From: Actinomadura nitritigenes
GTDB lineage: Bacteria > Actinomycetota > Actinomycetes > Streptosporangiales > Streptosporangiaceae
NCBI RefSeq assembly: GCF_017573545.1
Contig: NZ_JAGEOK010000001.1
Span: 1-64,000, forward strand
Length of the DNA: 64,000 nt
Reading direction: 5' to 3'
Part shown: piece by piece, positions 49,332-58,797 of the stretch
Numbering within the stretch: the first letter of the stretch is position 1
How the letters are laid out: every line of letters starts with the position of its first letter
Translations under genes and position numbers: made by a program
Notes under the pieces: model-generated
Told to the model about the DNA's origin: nothing
The model's database searches: none
What the model saw: the letters and a program-made list of their open reading frames with translations, nothing else

Positions 49332-49913
49332 ATGGCACCACGGGGCGAGACGAGAGAACGGGTCCTGCGGACGGCGGCCGAGCTGTTCCAGCGGCAGGGC
49401 TACCACGGCACCGGGCTGAACCAGGTGCTGGCCGAGAGCCGGGCACCGAAGGGGTCGTTGTACTTCCACTTCCCGGAGGGCAAGGAGCAGCTGGCCTCGG
49501 AGTCGGTGGAGATGGCGGGCCGGGAGGTCGGCGACTCCCTCGCGGAGGCGGTCCTCGCCGCCGGGGACGCGCGGTCCGGCCTGGCGGCGATGGGCGGGTA
49601 CTTCGCCCGCAACCTCCTCGAATCGGACTTCGCGAAGGGGTGCCCGGTCGCGACCGTGGCCCTGGACTCCGCCGCGGAGAGCGAGCCGATCCGCTCGGCG
49701 TGCGACACCGTCTACGGGGAGTGGCGGCAGGGCATCGCGCTGGCGCTGCGCCGCTGGGGCGTCCCGGAGGACGGCGCCGAGCCGCTCGCCGCGACGGTCC
49801 TCTCAGCCCTCCAGGGCGCCATCATGCTCGCCCGCGTCCAGAAGGACACGGCCGTCATCGACACGGTCACCGCCCACCTGGCCGACCTCATCGAGCACAC
49901 CACCACTCGTTGA
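49332..49913 (+). CDS. TetR-family regulator (LmrA/YxaF-like)
   Basis: This 193-residue protein has HTH ETRERVLRTAAELFQRQGYH then LAESRAPKGSLYFHFPEGKE. The C-terminal domain (NLLESDFAKGCPVATVALDS) is the one found in LmrA/YxaF proteins. It is likely autoregulated through the palindrome directly upstream. The downstream metallo-hydrolase gene starts 38 bases later and is probably cotranscribed and controlled by it. Confidence 0.9.
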   Translation: MAPRGETRERVLRTAAELFQRQGYHGTGLNQVLAESRAPKGSLYFHFPEGKEQLASESVEMAGREVGDSLAEAVLAAGDARSGLAAMGGYFARNLLESDFAKGCPVATVALDSAAESEPIRSACDTVYGEWRQGIALALRRWGVPEDGAEPLAATVLSALQGAIMLARVQKDTAVIDTVTAHLADLIEHTTTR

Positions 49914-49951
49914 CCCGCGACGGGTCGACGGAAACAGGGAGGCGTTCCCTT

Positions 49952-50743
49952 ATGCGCGTGCATCATCTGGACTGTGCCCGGATGCGGGAGATCGAGCCCG
50001 CCGACGGGCCGGACAGCCCGCTGAAACCCGCCCACGGCGTCAGCCACGTCCTCGTCGTGGAGACGGACTCGTCCGGGCTCGTCCTGGTCGACGCCGGGAT
50101 CGGCACCGGCGACATCGCGGACCCCTCCGGGCGGCTGATGGACGACTGGGTGGAGATGACCCGGCCGGCGCTCGACCCCGCCACGACGGCCGCGGCGCAG
50201 ATCGAGGCGCTCGGCCTGTCCCCCTCGGACGTCCGGCACATCGTGGTGACGCACCTGCACCGCGACCACGCGGGCGGGCTGAGCGACTTCCCCGACGCGG
50301 CGGTGCACCTGTTCGAGGCGGAACGCGCGGACGGCGGCAAGACCCCGGCGCAGCTCGCGCACGGCCCGAAGTGGGTCACCTACGACAGCGGGCCCGGCGA
50401 GCACTGGAACGGGTTCGACGGCGTGCGGCCGCTCGACGGCGTCGCCGAGGACGTCCTGCTGATCCCGTTGCACGGGCACACGCCCGGCCACGCCGGGGTC
50501 GCGGTGCGGGACGGGGACCGCTGGCTGCTGCACGCGGGCGACGCGTACATGTACCACGGCGAGGTCGACCGGCCCGACCCCGTCGGGCATCCGCTGATGG
50601 ACCTCGTCCAGGCGAGCGGCGAGGCCGACCGGGAGCAGCGGCTCGCGGGCGTGGCGAGGCTGCGCGAGCTGGCCCTCGACCCCAACGGCGGCGTCGAGGT
50701 GTTCTCGGCGCACGACCCCTGGGAGTTCGCCCGCTACCGGTGA
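49952..50743 (+). CDS. Metallo-beta-lactamase-fold hydrolase (lactonase-like)
   Basis: This 263-residue protein has VTHLHRDHAGG (His101, His103, Asp105, His106), a GHTPGHAG motif, LLHAGDAYMY and a final SAHDPWEF. The size and HxHxDH-HTPGH spacing recall N-acyl-homoserine lactonase/AttM-type enzymes, but the true substrate is unknown. ATG 49952 has GGGAGG about nine bases before it. It is in the LmrA-like tetR unit, so expression is likely ligand-induced. Confidence 0.88.
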   Translation: MRVHHLDCARMREIEPADGPDSPLKPAHGVSHVLVVETDSSGLVLVDAGIGTGDIADPSGRLMDDWVEMTRPALDPATTAAAQIEALGLSPSDVRHIVVTHLHRDHAGGLSDFPDAAVHLFEAERADGGKTPAQLAHGPKWVTYDSGPGEHWNGFDGVRPLDGVAEDVLLIPLHGHTPGHAGVAVRDGDRWLLHAGDAYMYHGEVDRPDPVGHPLMDLVQASGEADREQRLAGVARLRELALDPNGGVEVFSAHDPWEFARYR

Positions 50744-50899
50744 GCCGGTGTCCACCGGCGCGCCGTCCTCCCCCACCCGACCGTCCCTCTTTCACCGCAG
50801 TGCGGTCGCGAGGGTGTCCGGGACTGTCATCACGAGACGTCCCGGGCGCCCTCGCCGGCATGCCTGGCCGGGACATCGGATTCCAGTGAGCGGAGGAAC

Positions 50900-52270
50900 G
50901 TGAGCCGTCAACAGCGCGTGCTCGTGGTAGGGGACACCGAGATAGCCCGCCGCACCTGCGGGGCACTGACACGGCAGGGGACGCACGCCCTCCACCTGCC
51001 CCGGCCCGACGACCAGCGGCTCCAGAGCGCGCTGACCGAAGACGTGGACGCGGTCGCGCTGCTGGTGCGCGGCGACGTGATCGCGCTGCGGTACGCACTG
51101 CTGGTGGAGTACCTGCGCCCCGGGATCCGCCTGGTGGTCCTGCTGTTCGACCGCACCATCGCCGACCAGCTGCTGACGACCATGCCCAACTGCCAGATCA
51201 CCTCCCCCGCCGACATCGCGGTGCCGGCCATCATCGGCGCCTGCATGGGCGACCCCGTCCTCGCCGTCGACACCGCCTCCTCCCCGGCTCGCGTCATCAG
51301 CGGCACGTCCGACGGGACCGACACCCGGGCCTGGCGTCCGAGGCACCGCGTCCGCAACATCGCCAGGACGCTCGCGGGGCAGATCCGCCCGCACGACCGC
51401 ACGAGCCGCCTCCTGCTGACCGGGCTGGGCGGGCTCGCCTTCACCCTGCTGGTGGAATGGCTGCTGGCGACCCTCGCCCTGCACGCCGGACCGCTCACCG
51501 CCTTCTACATGGCGACCCGGATCGTCGCCACGGTCGGGCCGGGCGAGACCGGCCACGCGCCCGGCTGGTACCTCGCCGCGGCCAGCGTCAACATGCTGCT
51601 CGGCGTCGTCTACACCGCCCTGTTCACCGCCGGGATCGTCAACCGGTTCCTGTCGGCGCGGAGCATCGACATCGTCGGCCCGCGGATCCGCCCGAGCCGG
51701 GACCACATCGTCGTCGTGGGGCTCGGCCAGGTCAGCCTGCGCCTGTGCGTGGCCCTGAGGCGGCTGGGCATCCCGGTGATCGCGGTGGAGCGCGACCCGC
51801 AGGCCGCCAACCTCCGGCTCGCCAGGTCCGCCGGCATCCCCGTCCTGATCGCGCACGCGCAGGACCGCGAGGTGCTCGCCGGGCTCGGCCTCGAACGGGC
51901 CCGCGCGCTCGCGGCGATGGGAGCCGACGACCTCGACAACGTCGAGGTCGCCATCGCGGCACTGGCCATCGCTCCGCGCCTGCACGTCGTCCTGCGCGCG
52001 GGCGACAGCGCCGTCATCAGCGAGACGAGGTCGCTGTTCTCCATCGGCGAGGTCTGCGACATCACCGCACTGAGCGTCCACGCCGTCGTCCACGGGCTGA
52101 ACGGGCACTCCCCCCGCTTCGTCTACCCCTACCGCGGCGGCATCGTGGCCCATCCCCCCGCACCGGCGGCCGCCGACGCGCCGGCGGCCTCCGCGCCGTC
52201 TCCGGGACCGGAAGACGGCGCGGAGGACGCGCCGCTCGTCTCCTCGTCCTCCGTCCGGTGCGGTTGCTGA
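50900..52270 (+). CDS. TrkA-N/RCK protein with an embedded channel-like membrane domain
   Basis: The 456 residues have the order Rossmann/RCK-like N-domain (QRVLVVGDTEIARRTCGAL), two hydrophobic segments (about 170-194 and 223-247) around a pore-loop-like ATRIVATVGPGE, and a second RCK domain (HIVVVGLGQVSLRLCVAL, VIAVERDP). This recalls Ca/NAD-gated K+ channels with cytosolic gates on both sides. The filter reads TVGPG (211-215) instead of TVGYG, so ion selectivity may be altered or the protein may be non-conducting. The C-terminal 30 residues are Ala/Pro-rich. GTG 50900 has GGAGGAA upstream. Confidence 0.8.
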   Translation: MSRQQRVLVVGDTEIARRTCGALTRQGTHALHLPRPDDQRLQSALTEDVDAVALLVRGDVIALRYALLVEYLRPGIRLVVLLFDRTIADQLLTTMPNCQITSPADIAVPAIIGACMGDPVLAVDTASSPARVISGTSDGTDTRAWRPRHRVRNIARTLAGQIRPHDRTSRLLLTGLGGLAFTLLVEWLLATLALHAGPLTAFYMATRIVATVGPGETGHAPGWYLAAASVNMLLGVVYTALFTAGIVNRFLSARSIDIVGPRIRPSRDHIVVVGLGQVSLRLCVALRRLGIPVIAVERDPQAANLRLARSAGIPVLIAHAQDREVLAGLGLERARALAAMGADDLDNVEVAIAALAIAPRLHVVLRAGDSAVISETRSLFSIGEVCDITALSVHAVVHGLNGHSPRFVYPYRGGIVAHPPAPAAADAPAASAPSPGPEDGAEDAPLVSSSSVRCGC

Positions 52271-52283
52271 ACCGCCCGGCCCG

Positions 52284-54533
52284 CTACGGGTGATTGAGGC
52301 GGTGGGCGAGGGCCGTGTGGCGGCGGCCCGCGCCCGCCGTGCGGACGGCCGCGCCGAGCGCCCGCCGCGACCCGACCAGCACGACCAGCTTCTTCGCGCG
52401 GGTGATGCCGGTGTAGAGCAGGTTGCGGCGCAGCATCATCCACGCGCCGGTCGTCAGCGGGATCACGACCGCCGGGTACTCGCTGCCCTGCGACCGGTGG
52501 ATCGTGATCGCGTAGGCGTGCGCCAGCTCGTCCAGCTCGTCGAAGCCGTAGTCGATGCTCTCGTCCTCGTCGGTGAGGACGGTCAGCGACTGCTCCTCCA
52601 GGGACACGGCGGTGACGACCCCGACCGTCCCGTTGAACACGCCCGCCTCGCCCTTGTCGTAGTTGTTGCGCAGCTGGGTCACCTTGTCGCCGACGCGGAA
52701 CACGCGCCCGCCGTAGCGGCGTTCCGGACGGTCGTCCCGGTGCGGGGTGAGGGCCTCCTGGAGCTGGGCGTTCAGCGCCCCGGCCCCGGCGACGCCGCGG
52801 TGCATCGGCGCGAGGACCTGGACGTCGCGGCGCGGATCGAGGCCGAACCTGCGCGGGATCCGGTTGGCGACGACGTCGACGGTCAGTTCCGCCGCCTCCT
52901 CCTGCTCGTCGCAGGCGAACAGGAAGAAGTCGGGGAAGCCGCGCGTCTGCGGGTGCTCGCCGGTGTTGACGCGGTGCGCGTTCACCACGATCCCGGACCG
53001 CTGCGCCTGCCGGAAGATCTTCGTCAGCCGGACGCGCGGGATCGCCTCGGCGCCGAGCAGGTCGGCCAGCACCTCGCCCGCGCCGACCGACGGGAGCTGG
53101 TCGACGTCGCCGACCAGCAGCAGGTGCGCGCCGCGCGGGACCGCCTTGACCAGCTTGTTCATCAGGATCAGGTCGACCATGGAGCTCTCGTCGACCACGA
53201 CCAGGTCGGCGTCGAGCGGGCTGTCCTGGTCGTACTTGGCGTCCCCGCCGGGCTGGAGCTGGAGCAGCCGGTGCACGGTCGCGGCCTCGTGCCCGGTCAG
53301 CTCGGCGAGCCGCTTGGCGGCCCGTCCGGTCGGCGCCACCAGCACGATCTTCGCCCTCTTCGCGGCGGCCAGCTCCACGACGGACCGGACGGTGAAGCTC
53401 TTCCCGCAGCCGGGCCCGCCGGTGAGGACCGCGACCTTGGACGTCAGCGCGAGCTTGACGGCCTCCTCCTGCTCGGGCGCGAGGGCCTGCCCGGTGCGCC
53501 GCTTCAGCCAGGGCAGCGCCTTGTCCCAGTCGACGCCGGCGAACGCCCCGAGCCGGTCCTCCTTCGCGTCGAGCAGCTCGCGGAGGCCGCGCGCCACCGA
53601 CCGCTCCGCCCGGTGGAACGGGACGAGGTAGACGGCCGGGATCGTGGCGGCGTCGTCGCCCTCCCCCGGGATCGGCTCGCGGACGACGCCCTCGTCGCGG
53701 GCCAGCTCGTCCAGCGCCGGGACGATCAGCTCCCGCTCCACGCCGAGGATCTTCTCCGCCGCCGTGACGAGGTTCGGCTCGGGCAGGAAGCAGTGCCCGT
53801 CGTCCGCGGCCTCCGACAGCGTGTACTGGAGGCCCGCCTTGATGCGCTCCGGGCTGTCATGCGGGATCCCCACCGCCTGCGCGATCGTGTCGGCGGTCTT
53901 GAACCCGATGCCCCACACGTCCGCCGCGAGCCGGTACGGCTCCTTCTGCACCGTCTCGACGGACCCGTCCCCGTACTGCTTGTAGATGCGAACGGCGAGC
54001 GACGTCGAGACGCCGACGCCCTGCAGGAAGACCATCACCTCCTTGATGGCCTTCTGCTCCTCCCACGCGTCGGCGATCCGCTTGGTGCGCTTGGGGCCGA
54101 GCCCGGGGACCTCGACGAGCCGCTCCGGCTCCTCCTCGATGATCCGCAGGATGTCGGTGCCGAAGTGGCCGACCATCCGGTCCGCCATCACCGGGCCGAT
54201 GCCCTTGATCATGCCGGAGCCCAGGTAGCGGCGGATGCCCTGCACGGTCGCCGGCAGCACGGTGCTGTAGGAGTCGACCTCGAACTGCTTGCCGTACTTC
54301 GGGTGCGACCGCCACCGCCCGGTCAGCTTCAGGCTCTCCCCCACCTGCGCGCCGAGCAGCGCGCCGACCACGGTGAGCAGGTCGCCGCCCGTCCGCTCCG
54401 TCGCGACCCGCGCGACCGTGTAGCCGGTGTCCTCGTTGGCGTAGGTCACGCGCTCCAGCACCGCTTCCAGCACGACCGGACGCGGCGGTTCGGGCTGAGC
54501 CGGGTTCTGGGGGCGCGACGTCACGAACCTCAT
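52284..54533 (-). CDS. recD2: RecD-like ATP-dependent DNA helicase (RecD2)
   Basis: This 749-residue SF1B helicase is of the RecD2 type. It has an N-terminal OB-like segment (VLERVTYANEDTGYTVARVA), helix-hairpin-helix motifs (GIGPVMADRMV, VPGLGPKRTKRIA), and Walker A TGGPGCGKSFT. Walker B is DADLVVVDESSM. It has GDVDQLPSVGAG, the Q-motif region and C-terminal YAITIHRSQGSEYPAVVIPL. It unwinds DNA 5'-3' and acts in repair without RecBC. ATG 54533 precedes the family start. It is divergent from the M28 peptidase gene. Confidence 0.93.
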   Translation of the reverse strand: MRFVTSRPQNPAQPEPPRPVVLEAVLERVTYANEDTGYTVARVATERTGGDLLTVVGALLGAQVGESLKLTGRWRSHPKYGKQFEVDSYSTVLPATVQGIRRYLGSGMIKGIGPVMADRMVGHFGTDILRIIEEEPERLVEVPGLGPKRTKRIADAWEEQKAIKEVMVFLQGVGVSTSLAVRIYKQYGDGSVETVQKEPYRLAADVWGIGFKTADTIAQAVGIPHDSPERIKAGLQYTLSEAADDGHCFLPEPNLVTAAEKILGVERELIVPALDELARDEGVVREPIPGEGDDAATIPAVYLVPFHRAERSVARGLRELLDAKEDRLGAFAGVDWDKALPWLKRRTGQALAPEQEEAVKLALTSKVAVLTGGPGCGKSFTVRSVVELAAAKRAKIVLVAPTGRAAKRLAELTGHEAATVHRLLQLQPGGDAKYDQDSPLDADLVVVDESSMVDLILMNKLVKAVPRGAHLLLVGDVDQLPSVGAGEVLADLLGAEAIPRVRLTKIFRQAQRSGIVVNAHRVNTGEHPQTRGFPDFFLFACDEQEEAAELTVDVVANRIPRRFGLDPRRDVQVLAPMHRGVAGAGALNAQLQEALTPHRDDRPERRYGGRVFRVGDKVTQLRNNYDKGEAGVFNGTVGVVTAVSLEEQSLTVLTDEDESIDYGFDELDELAHAYAITIHRSQGSEYPAVVIPLTTGAWMMLRRNLLYTGITRAKKLVVLVGSRRALGAAVRTAGAGRRHTALAHRLNHP

Positions 54534-54722
54534 GATGTCGGATCCGTGCGGCGGCGCCGGACCGATTTTCTTGATCGAGAACTGAACATGCAGATCACCG
54601 CGGCCGGGAAGTGATCATCTCGGCGGGACCGTGGCCGGATCCGGCAGCGGTTCTGGATCTTCGGTCGATCGCGACGTACGTTCCGGGCGCACCCGTACCG
54701 CACGTACTGGGAGGTAACGCTG

Positions 54723-56858
54723 GTGTTCCGCTCCCGAACCCCGGCACTGGCGGCCCTGAGCGCCGCCGCCGTCACCCTCGCCGCAGCCACCCTCGACGCC
54801 GCTCCCGCCACCGCCCAGCCCGCTGCTGGGAACGATCCAATCGCCGGCTTCACCGCGCAGGGCTCCCGCTGGCAGCGCCAGTACGAGAAGCTCTTCAGCG
54901 CCCTCCCATCGCCGCAGGTGGCCCGCTCGCTCGACGCCGAGCTGTCGAGCGAGCCCGCCGTCACCACGACGACCGGCGACCGGCACCGCGTCCGGCGGAT
55001 CGTGGAGCGGTTCGCGTCGTACGGCCTGAAGCCGCAGGTCAAGACCTACTACGCCTACACGTCCCTGCCGAAGAAGGTCAGTCTCCGGATGACCGCGCCG
55101 CGGTCCGCGACGCTGCCGGTCAAGGAGAAGCGGCGGCCCTGGCAGAAGCACTTCGACGAGGTCATCCCCGCGCACAACGGGCTGTCGCCGTCCGGGGACG
55201 TGCAGGGCGAGGTCGTCTACGCCAACTACGGCCGCCCGCAGGACTTCGAGCAGCTCGAGAAGGCCGGCGTCTCGGTCAAGGGCAAGATCGTCCTCGTCCG
55301 GTACGGGCAGGTGTTCCGCGGGATCAAGCCGCGCGACGCCGCCCGGTACGGCGCCAAGGGCGTGCTGATCTACTCCGACCCGGCCGACGACGGGTTCGGC
55401 CGGGGCCCGGTGTACCCGGACGGGCCGTGGCGCGCGTCCGACGGCATCCAGCGCGGCAGCGTCGCGCAGATCCAGCTCGCGTCCGGCGACCCGCTGACGC
55501 CCGGCTGGTCGGACGACTCGCCGGGCGCCCGCCGGCTGAAGCCGTCCGAGGCGCCGATGCTGCAGGGCCTCGTCCCCACGCTGCCGATCTCCTACGGCGC
55601 CGCCGAGCCGCTGCTGCGCTCGCTGACCGGCGCGCAGGCGCCGGACGGCTGGCAGGGCGGCCTGCCCTTCACCTACCGCCTCGGCCCGGGCGGCACGAAG
55701 GTGCACCTCGACCTCCAGAACACCTTCCAGGTCCGCAAGCTGTGGGACGTCACGGTGACGATCCCCGGCAGCGAGCGCCCCGACCAGGAGGTCGTGCTCG
55801 GCGCGCACCACGACGCGTGGGCGTACGGCAGCGACGACAACCTGTCCGGGACGGAGAACGTCCTGCAGATCGGCCGCGCGCTCGGCACGCTGCTCAAGCA
55901 GGGCTGGCGGCCCAAGCGGACGGTCGTCCTCGCCACCTGGGACGGTGAGGAGTACGGCCTGTTCGGCTCCACCGAGTACGCCGAGCAGCAGGGGGAACGG
56001 CTCCGCAACGCCGTCGCGTACGTGAACATGGACGGCGCGGGCGGCTCCCAGTTCGGCGCCGAGGCGACGCCCGCGCTGGACCAGTCCGTCATCGACGCGG
56101 CCAAGGAGGTCGCCTGGCCCGGCACGAACGGGACGGCCTATGACGCCTGGAAGGCGCAGAACGACGGGCGGACCCCGATCGACCGCATCGGCGGCGGCTC
56201 GGACTTCCAGGCGTTCTTCCAGCGCTACGGCGTGCCCGCGATGAACCTCGGCTCCTCGTCGCCGGGGTCGTCGGGCAACTACCACTGCTCGTGCGACGAC
56301 TTCTACTGGATGTCGCACTTCGGCGACCCGACCTGGCAGTACCACGCGGCGATGTCGCGGCTCGTCGGCATCGCGACGCTGCGGCTCGCCGACGCGGACG
56401 TCATCGCGATGCGGTACTCGCCGTACGCCGCCGAGACCGTCCAGTACCTGACCGCGTTCACCGAGCAGCAGCGCACGCGGCTCGGCAAGGTGGTCGTGGA
56501 CGTCTCCCGCGACATCGACCAGGCCAAGGCGTGGCAGAAGGCCGCCGACGCGTTGCAGGCGCGCGCGCAGCAGGCCCTCGGCAAGGGCGACACGGCGGAG
56601 TTCCGGCGGCTGAACGCCAAGCTCATGGAGGACGAGCGCGACCTGCTGACGCCGGCCGGCCTGCCGGGGCGCCCCTGGTACCGGCACCAGATCTACGCCC
56701 CGGGCATGGACACCGGATACGCCACCCAGCGGCTCCCGGGCCTCAACGACGCGCTGTTCCTGCAGAACGACCCGGCGACCGCGAAGGCGTACGAGGCGCG
56801 CCTGTACGCCTCCCTCCGCGCGGCCACCCGCACCCTCACCCCCGAGGACGACGGCTGA
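54723..56858 (+). CDS. Secreted M28B peptidase (glutamate carboxypeptidase II-like)
   Basis: This 711-residue protein has a signal peptide (ALSAAAVTLAAATLDAAPATA). A PA-type insert (KGKIVLVRYGQVFRGIKPRD) follows, then the two-zinc M28 catalytic domain: AHHDAWAYGSDDNLSG, ATWDGEEYGLFGS, VNMDGAGG and YHCSCDDFYW. A helical transferrin-receptor-like dimerisation domain completes it. It removes C-terminal acidic or other residues from extracellular peptides. GTG 54723 has GGGAGGT upstream. A 12-bp hairpin follows the stop. Confidence 0.93.
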   Translation: MFRSRTPALAALSAAAVTLAAATLDAAPATAQPAAGNDPIAGFTAQGSRWQRQYEKLFSALPSPQVARSLDAELSSEPAVTTTTGDRHRVRRIVERFASYGLKPQVKTYYAYTSLPKKVSLRMTAPRSATLPVKEKRRPWQKHFDEVIPAHNGLSPSGDVQGEVVYANYGRPQDFEQLEKAGVSVKGKIVLVRYGQVFRGIKPRDAARYGAKGVLIYSDPADDGFGRGPVYPDGPWRASDGIQRGSVAQIQLASGDPLTPGWSDDSPGARRLKPSEAPMLQGLVPTLPISYGAAEPLLRSLTGAQAPDGWQGGLPFTYRLGPGGTKVHLDLQNTFQVRKLWDVTVTIPGSERPDQEVVLGAHHDAWAYGSDDNLSGTENVLQIGRALGTLLKQGWRPKRTVVLATWDGEEYGLFGSTEYAEQQGERLRNAVAYVNMDGAGGSQFGAEATPALDQSVIDAAKEVAWPGTNGTAYDAWKAQNDGRTPIDRIGGGSDFQAFFQRYGVPAMNLGSSSPGSSGNYHCSCDDFYWMSHFGDPTWQYHAAMSRLVGIATLRLADADVIAMRYSPYAAETVQYLTAFTEQQRTRLGKVVVDVSRDIDQAKAWQKAADALQARAQQALGKGDTAEFRRLNAKLMEDERDLLTPAGLPGRPWYRHQIYAPGMDTGYATQRLPGLNDALFLQNDPATAKAYEARLYASLRAATRTLTPEDDG

Positions 56859-56868
56859 GAACCGCTCG

Positions 56869-56901
56869 CGGGCCGCGCGGGCGTCAGGTCCGCGCGGCCC
56901 G
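56869..56901 (+). terminator. Hairpin after the M28 peptidase gene
   Basis: A 12-bp GC-only stem (GGGCCGCGCGG and complement plus one pair) with a 9-base loop begins 11 bases after the stop. There is no T-run, so termination strength is uncertain. Confidence 0.55.
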
Positions 56902-56966
56902 GCCGGGCGCCGCAGCCCGCCGACGGGCGTCCGTTTCATGACAATCGTGGCGGTTACACGTTGATC

Positions 56967-57470
56967 ATGGACATCGAGATCACGGCGGGGACGGCGGACG
57001 ACATCGGCTCTCTGGAGCCGCTGTGGCTGGCGATGCTCGACCACCACCGCCGCGTGGCCGGGACGCGGTGGCCGGTGCGCGGCGCCGCCGACTCCTGGGA
57101 ACTGTGCCGCGCCGAGTACCGGAGGTGGCTCGACGAGGACGGCGCCTTCCTGCTCGTCGCCCGCCCCGCCGCCCCGGCGGGCGGGACGGACCCGGCCGGG
57201 TACCTCGTCTGCCGGCTCCGGTCGCCGGGGCCGACCTTCGACCTCGGAGCGCGCCGCGGCGAGGTGGACTCCCTCGTCGTCTCCGACGCGGTCCGCGGGA
57301 ACGGCGTCGGCTCCGCGCTCCTCCGGGCGTGCAAGGAGGAGCTGCGGAACCGCGGCGTCACGTACTGGTCGATCGGCGTGGTGGAGGCCAACCGCGACGC
57401 GGTGCGGCTCTACGAACGCCTGGGCTTCGGCTCCTGGAGCCGCGAGCTCCTCGCCCGCGTGGACGACTGA
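56967..57470 (+). CDS. GNAT-family N-acetyltransferase
   Basis: This 167-residue protein has the acetyl-CoA motif A VRGNGVGSALLRACKEELRN, preceded by VDSLVVSDA, and motif B VVEANRDAVRLYERLGF. It transfers an acetyl group to an amine of a small molecule or protein. The substrate cannot be told. ATG 56967 is preferred to a TTG two codons upstream. It is a single-gene unit. Confidence 0.9.
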   Translation: MDIEITAGTADDIGSLEPLWLAMLDHHRRVAGTRWPVRGAADSWELCRAEYRRWLDEDGAFLLVARPAAPAGGTDPAGYLVCRLRSPGPTFDLGARRGEVDSLVVSDAVRGNGVGSALLRACKEELRNRGVTYWSIGVVEANRDAVRLYERLGFGSWSRELLARVDD

Positions 57471-57523
57471 GACGGCCTGATCACCCGCTCGGGGGGGTTG
57501 GGGCACCGCGTGCGCCGACGGCC

Positions 57524-58630
57524 CTACGAGGCGACCAGGTGCTCGTCGAGGTACCAGCCGTAGGGGCCCGGTGCCCTGCCCGCCGCCGAGTGGGGGGCGT
57601 AGTGCCGGGCGTAGATCGCCGCGACGAGCTCGCCCCGGCTGCGCACGCCGGTCTTGGCGAAGACCGCCTTGAGGTGGTCCTGCACCGTGAACGGCGATAT
57701 CCCCAGGGTCCCGGCCATCTGCCGGGTGCTGTGCCCCTGGGCGGCGAGCCCGGTGATCTGCCGTTCCCGGGCGGTCAGCCCGTAGGCCCCCGCGATCACC
57801 TCGCTGAGCACCGCGGGCCTGGCCCCCTCGATGATGATCGCGACGCGGTCCCCGGATCCGTCCCCGCCGGACGCCGGTGAACCGTGCAGCACGACCCAGC
57901 GCCCGTCCCGGGCCGGCAGGGCCGCGCGGGCCAGTCCGTCGCCGGAGGCGGCGGCCGCCGCCACGGCCCGCACCGCGCTCGGCAGCCGCTCCCGGTCGTC
58001 GATGGCCTCCAGCCAGGCCCGCGCGTCCGCGCTGGTGACCTCGACCTCGCCCGATCCGGTCACCAGCAGCACGCCCGGCGGGTGGTCGAGCCCGTCGGGC
58101 GCGGCGAGCGCGGCGCGCAGCAGCGTGAGCCGGAACAGCTCGGCGATCGGCGTGGAGAGGGCCGCCAGCAGCGCCAGCTCGTCCTCGGTGAACGGCGTCG
58201 CGGGCGCGCGCCGGTAGAGGGTGAGCGACCCCCAGCAGCCGTCCCGCGAACGCAGGATCACCCGCGCCTCGTCGACGACGTCCAGCCCGCGCAGCAGCAG
58301 CCGGTGGCGCCGCGCGCGGGACAGGTCGCCGCCGGTGGCCTGGTGCAGGCTCGCGACCGGCCGGGCGGCCGCCGCCAGTTCGGCGTACCCGTTGGGATCT
58401 CCGCCCTGGAACTCCAGGCCGAACAGGACCCGCTCGCGCTCGGCCGCCCCCCGCGGGTCGAGGCCGCTGACGAAGCAGCTGGTCCACAGCAGCGTCGCCG
58501 GATCGACGGTGGAGACGGCCGCCATGTCGTACCCGACCGCCCGCCGCAGCAGGCGGTCGATCTCGGCGCGCACCCGGGACAGATCGTCGCCGCGCGCGGC
58601 CAGCCGGTGGATCCGGTCGAGGAGTTCCAT
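57524..58630 (-). CDS. LuxR-family regulator with GAF-like sensor region
   Basis: This 368-residue protein has a C-terminal LuxR HTH (YGLTARERQITGLAAQGHST, ISPFTVQDHLKAVFAKTGVR). The N-terminal GAF-like region contains VGYDMAAVSTVDP and RRHRLLLRGLDVVDEARVIL, followed by a PAS-like middle with a short VLLVTGSGEVEVTSADA. It likely senses a cytosolic signal and activates the divergent hemerythrin-like gene 168 bases away. ATG 58630 opens MELLDRIHRLAARGDD. A GC-rich upstream extension is less likely. Confidence 0.88.
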   Translation of the reverse strand: MELLDRIHRLAARGDDLSRVRAEIDRLLRRAVGYDMAAVSTVDPATLLWTSCFVSGLDPRGAAERERVLFGLEFQGGDPNGYAELAAAARPVASLHQATGGDLSRARRHRLLLRGLDVVDEARVILRSRDGCWGSLTLYRRAPATPFTEDELALLAALSTPIAELFRLTLLRAALAAPDGLDHPPGVLLVTGSGEVEVTSADARAWLEAIDDRERLPSAVRAVAAAAASGDGLARAALPARDGRWVVLHGSPASGGDGSGDRVAIIIEGARPAVLSEVIAGAYGLTARERQITGLAAQGHSTRQMAGTLGISPFTVQDHLKAVFAKTGVRSRGELVAAIYARHYAPHSAAGRAPGPYGWYLDEHLVAS

Positions 58631-58797
58631 GCCCCCAGCATCGCGGCCGGCGGCCCCGGCCGCCACCCCCACGATCCTGGGATACGCAGGTCAGGGCCCT
58701 CGGCCCTACGTTCGTGGCGGCACCGAGCCCGCCGCCGCGAGGGCCGGCGGCGGGCCCGGCGCGCCGACAGGACACCACAGGAGGAGACGAACCCGTT

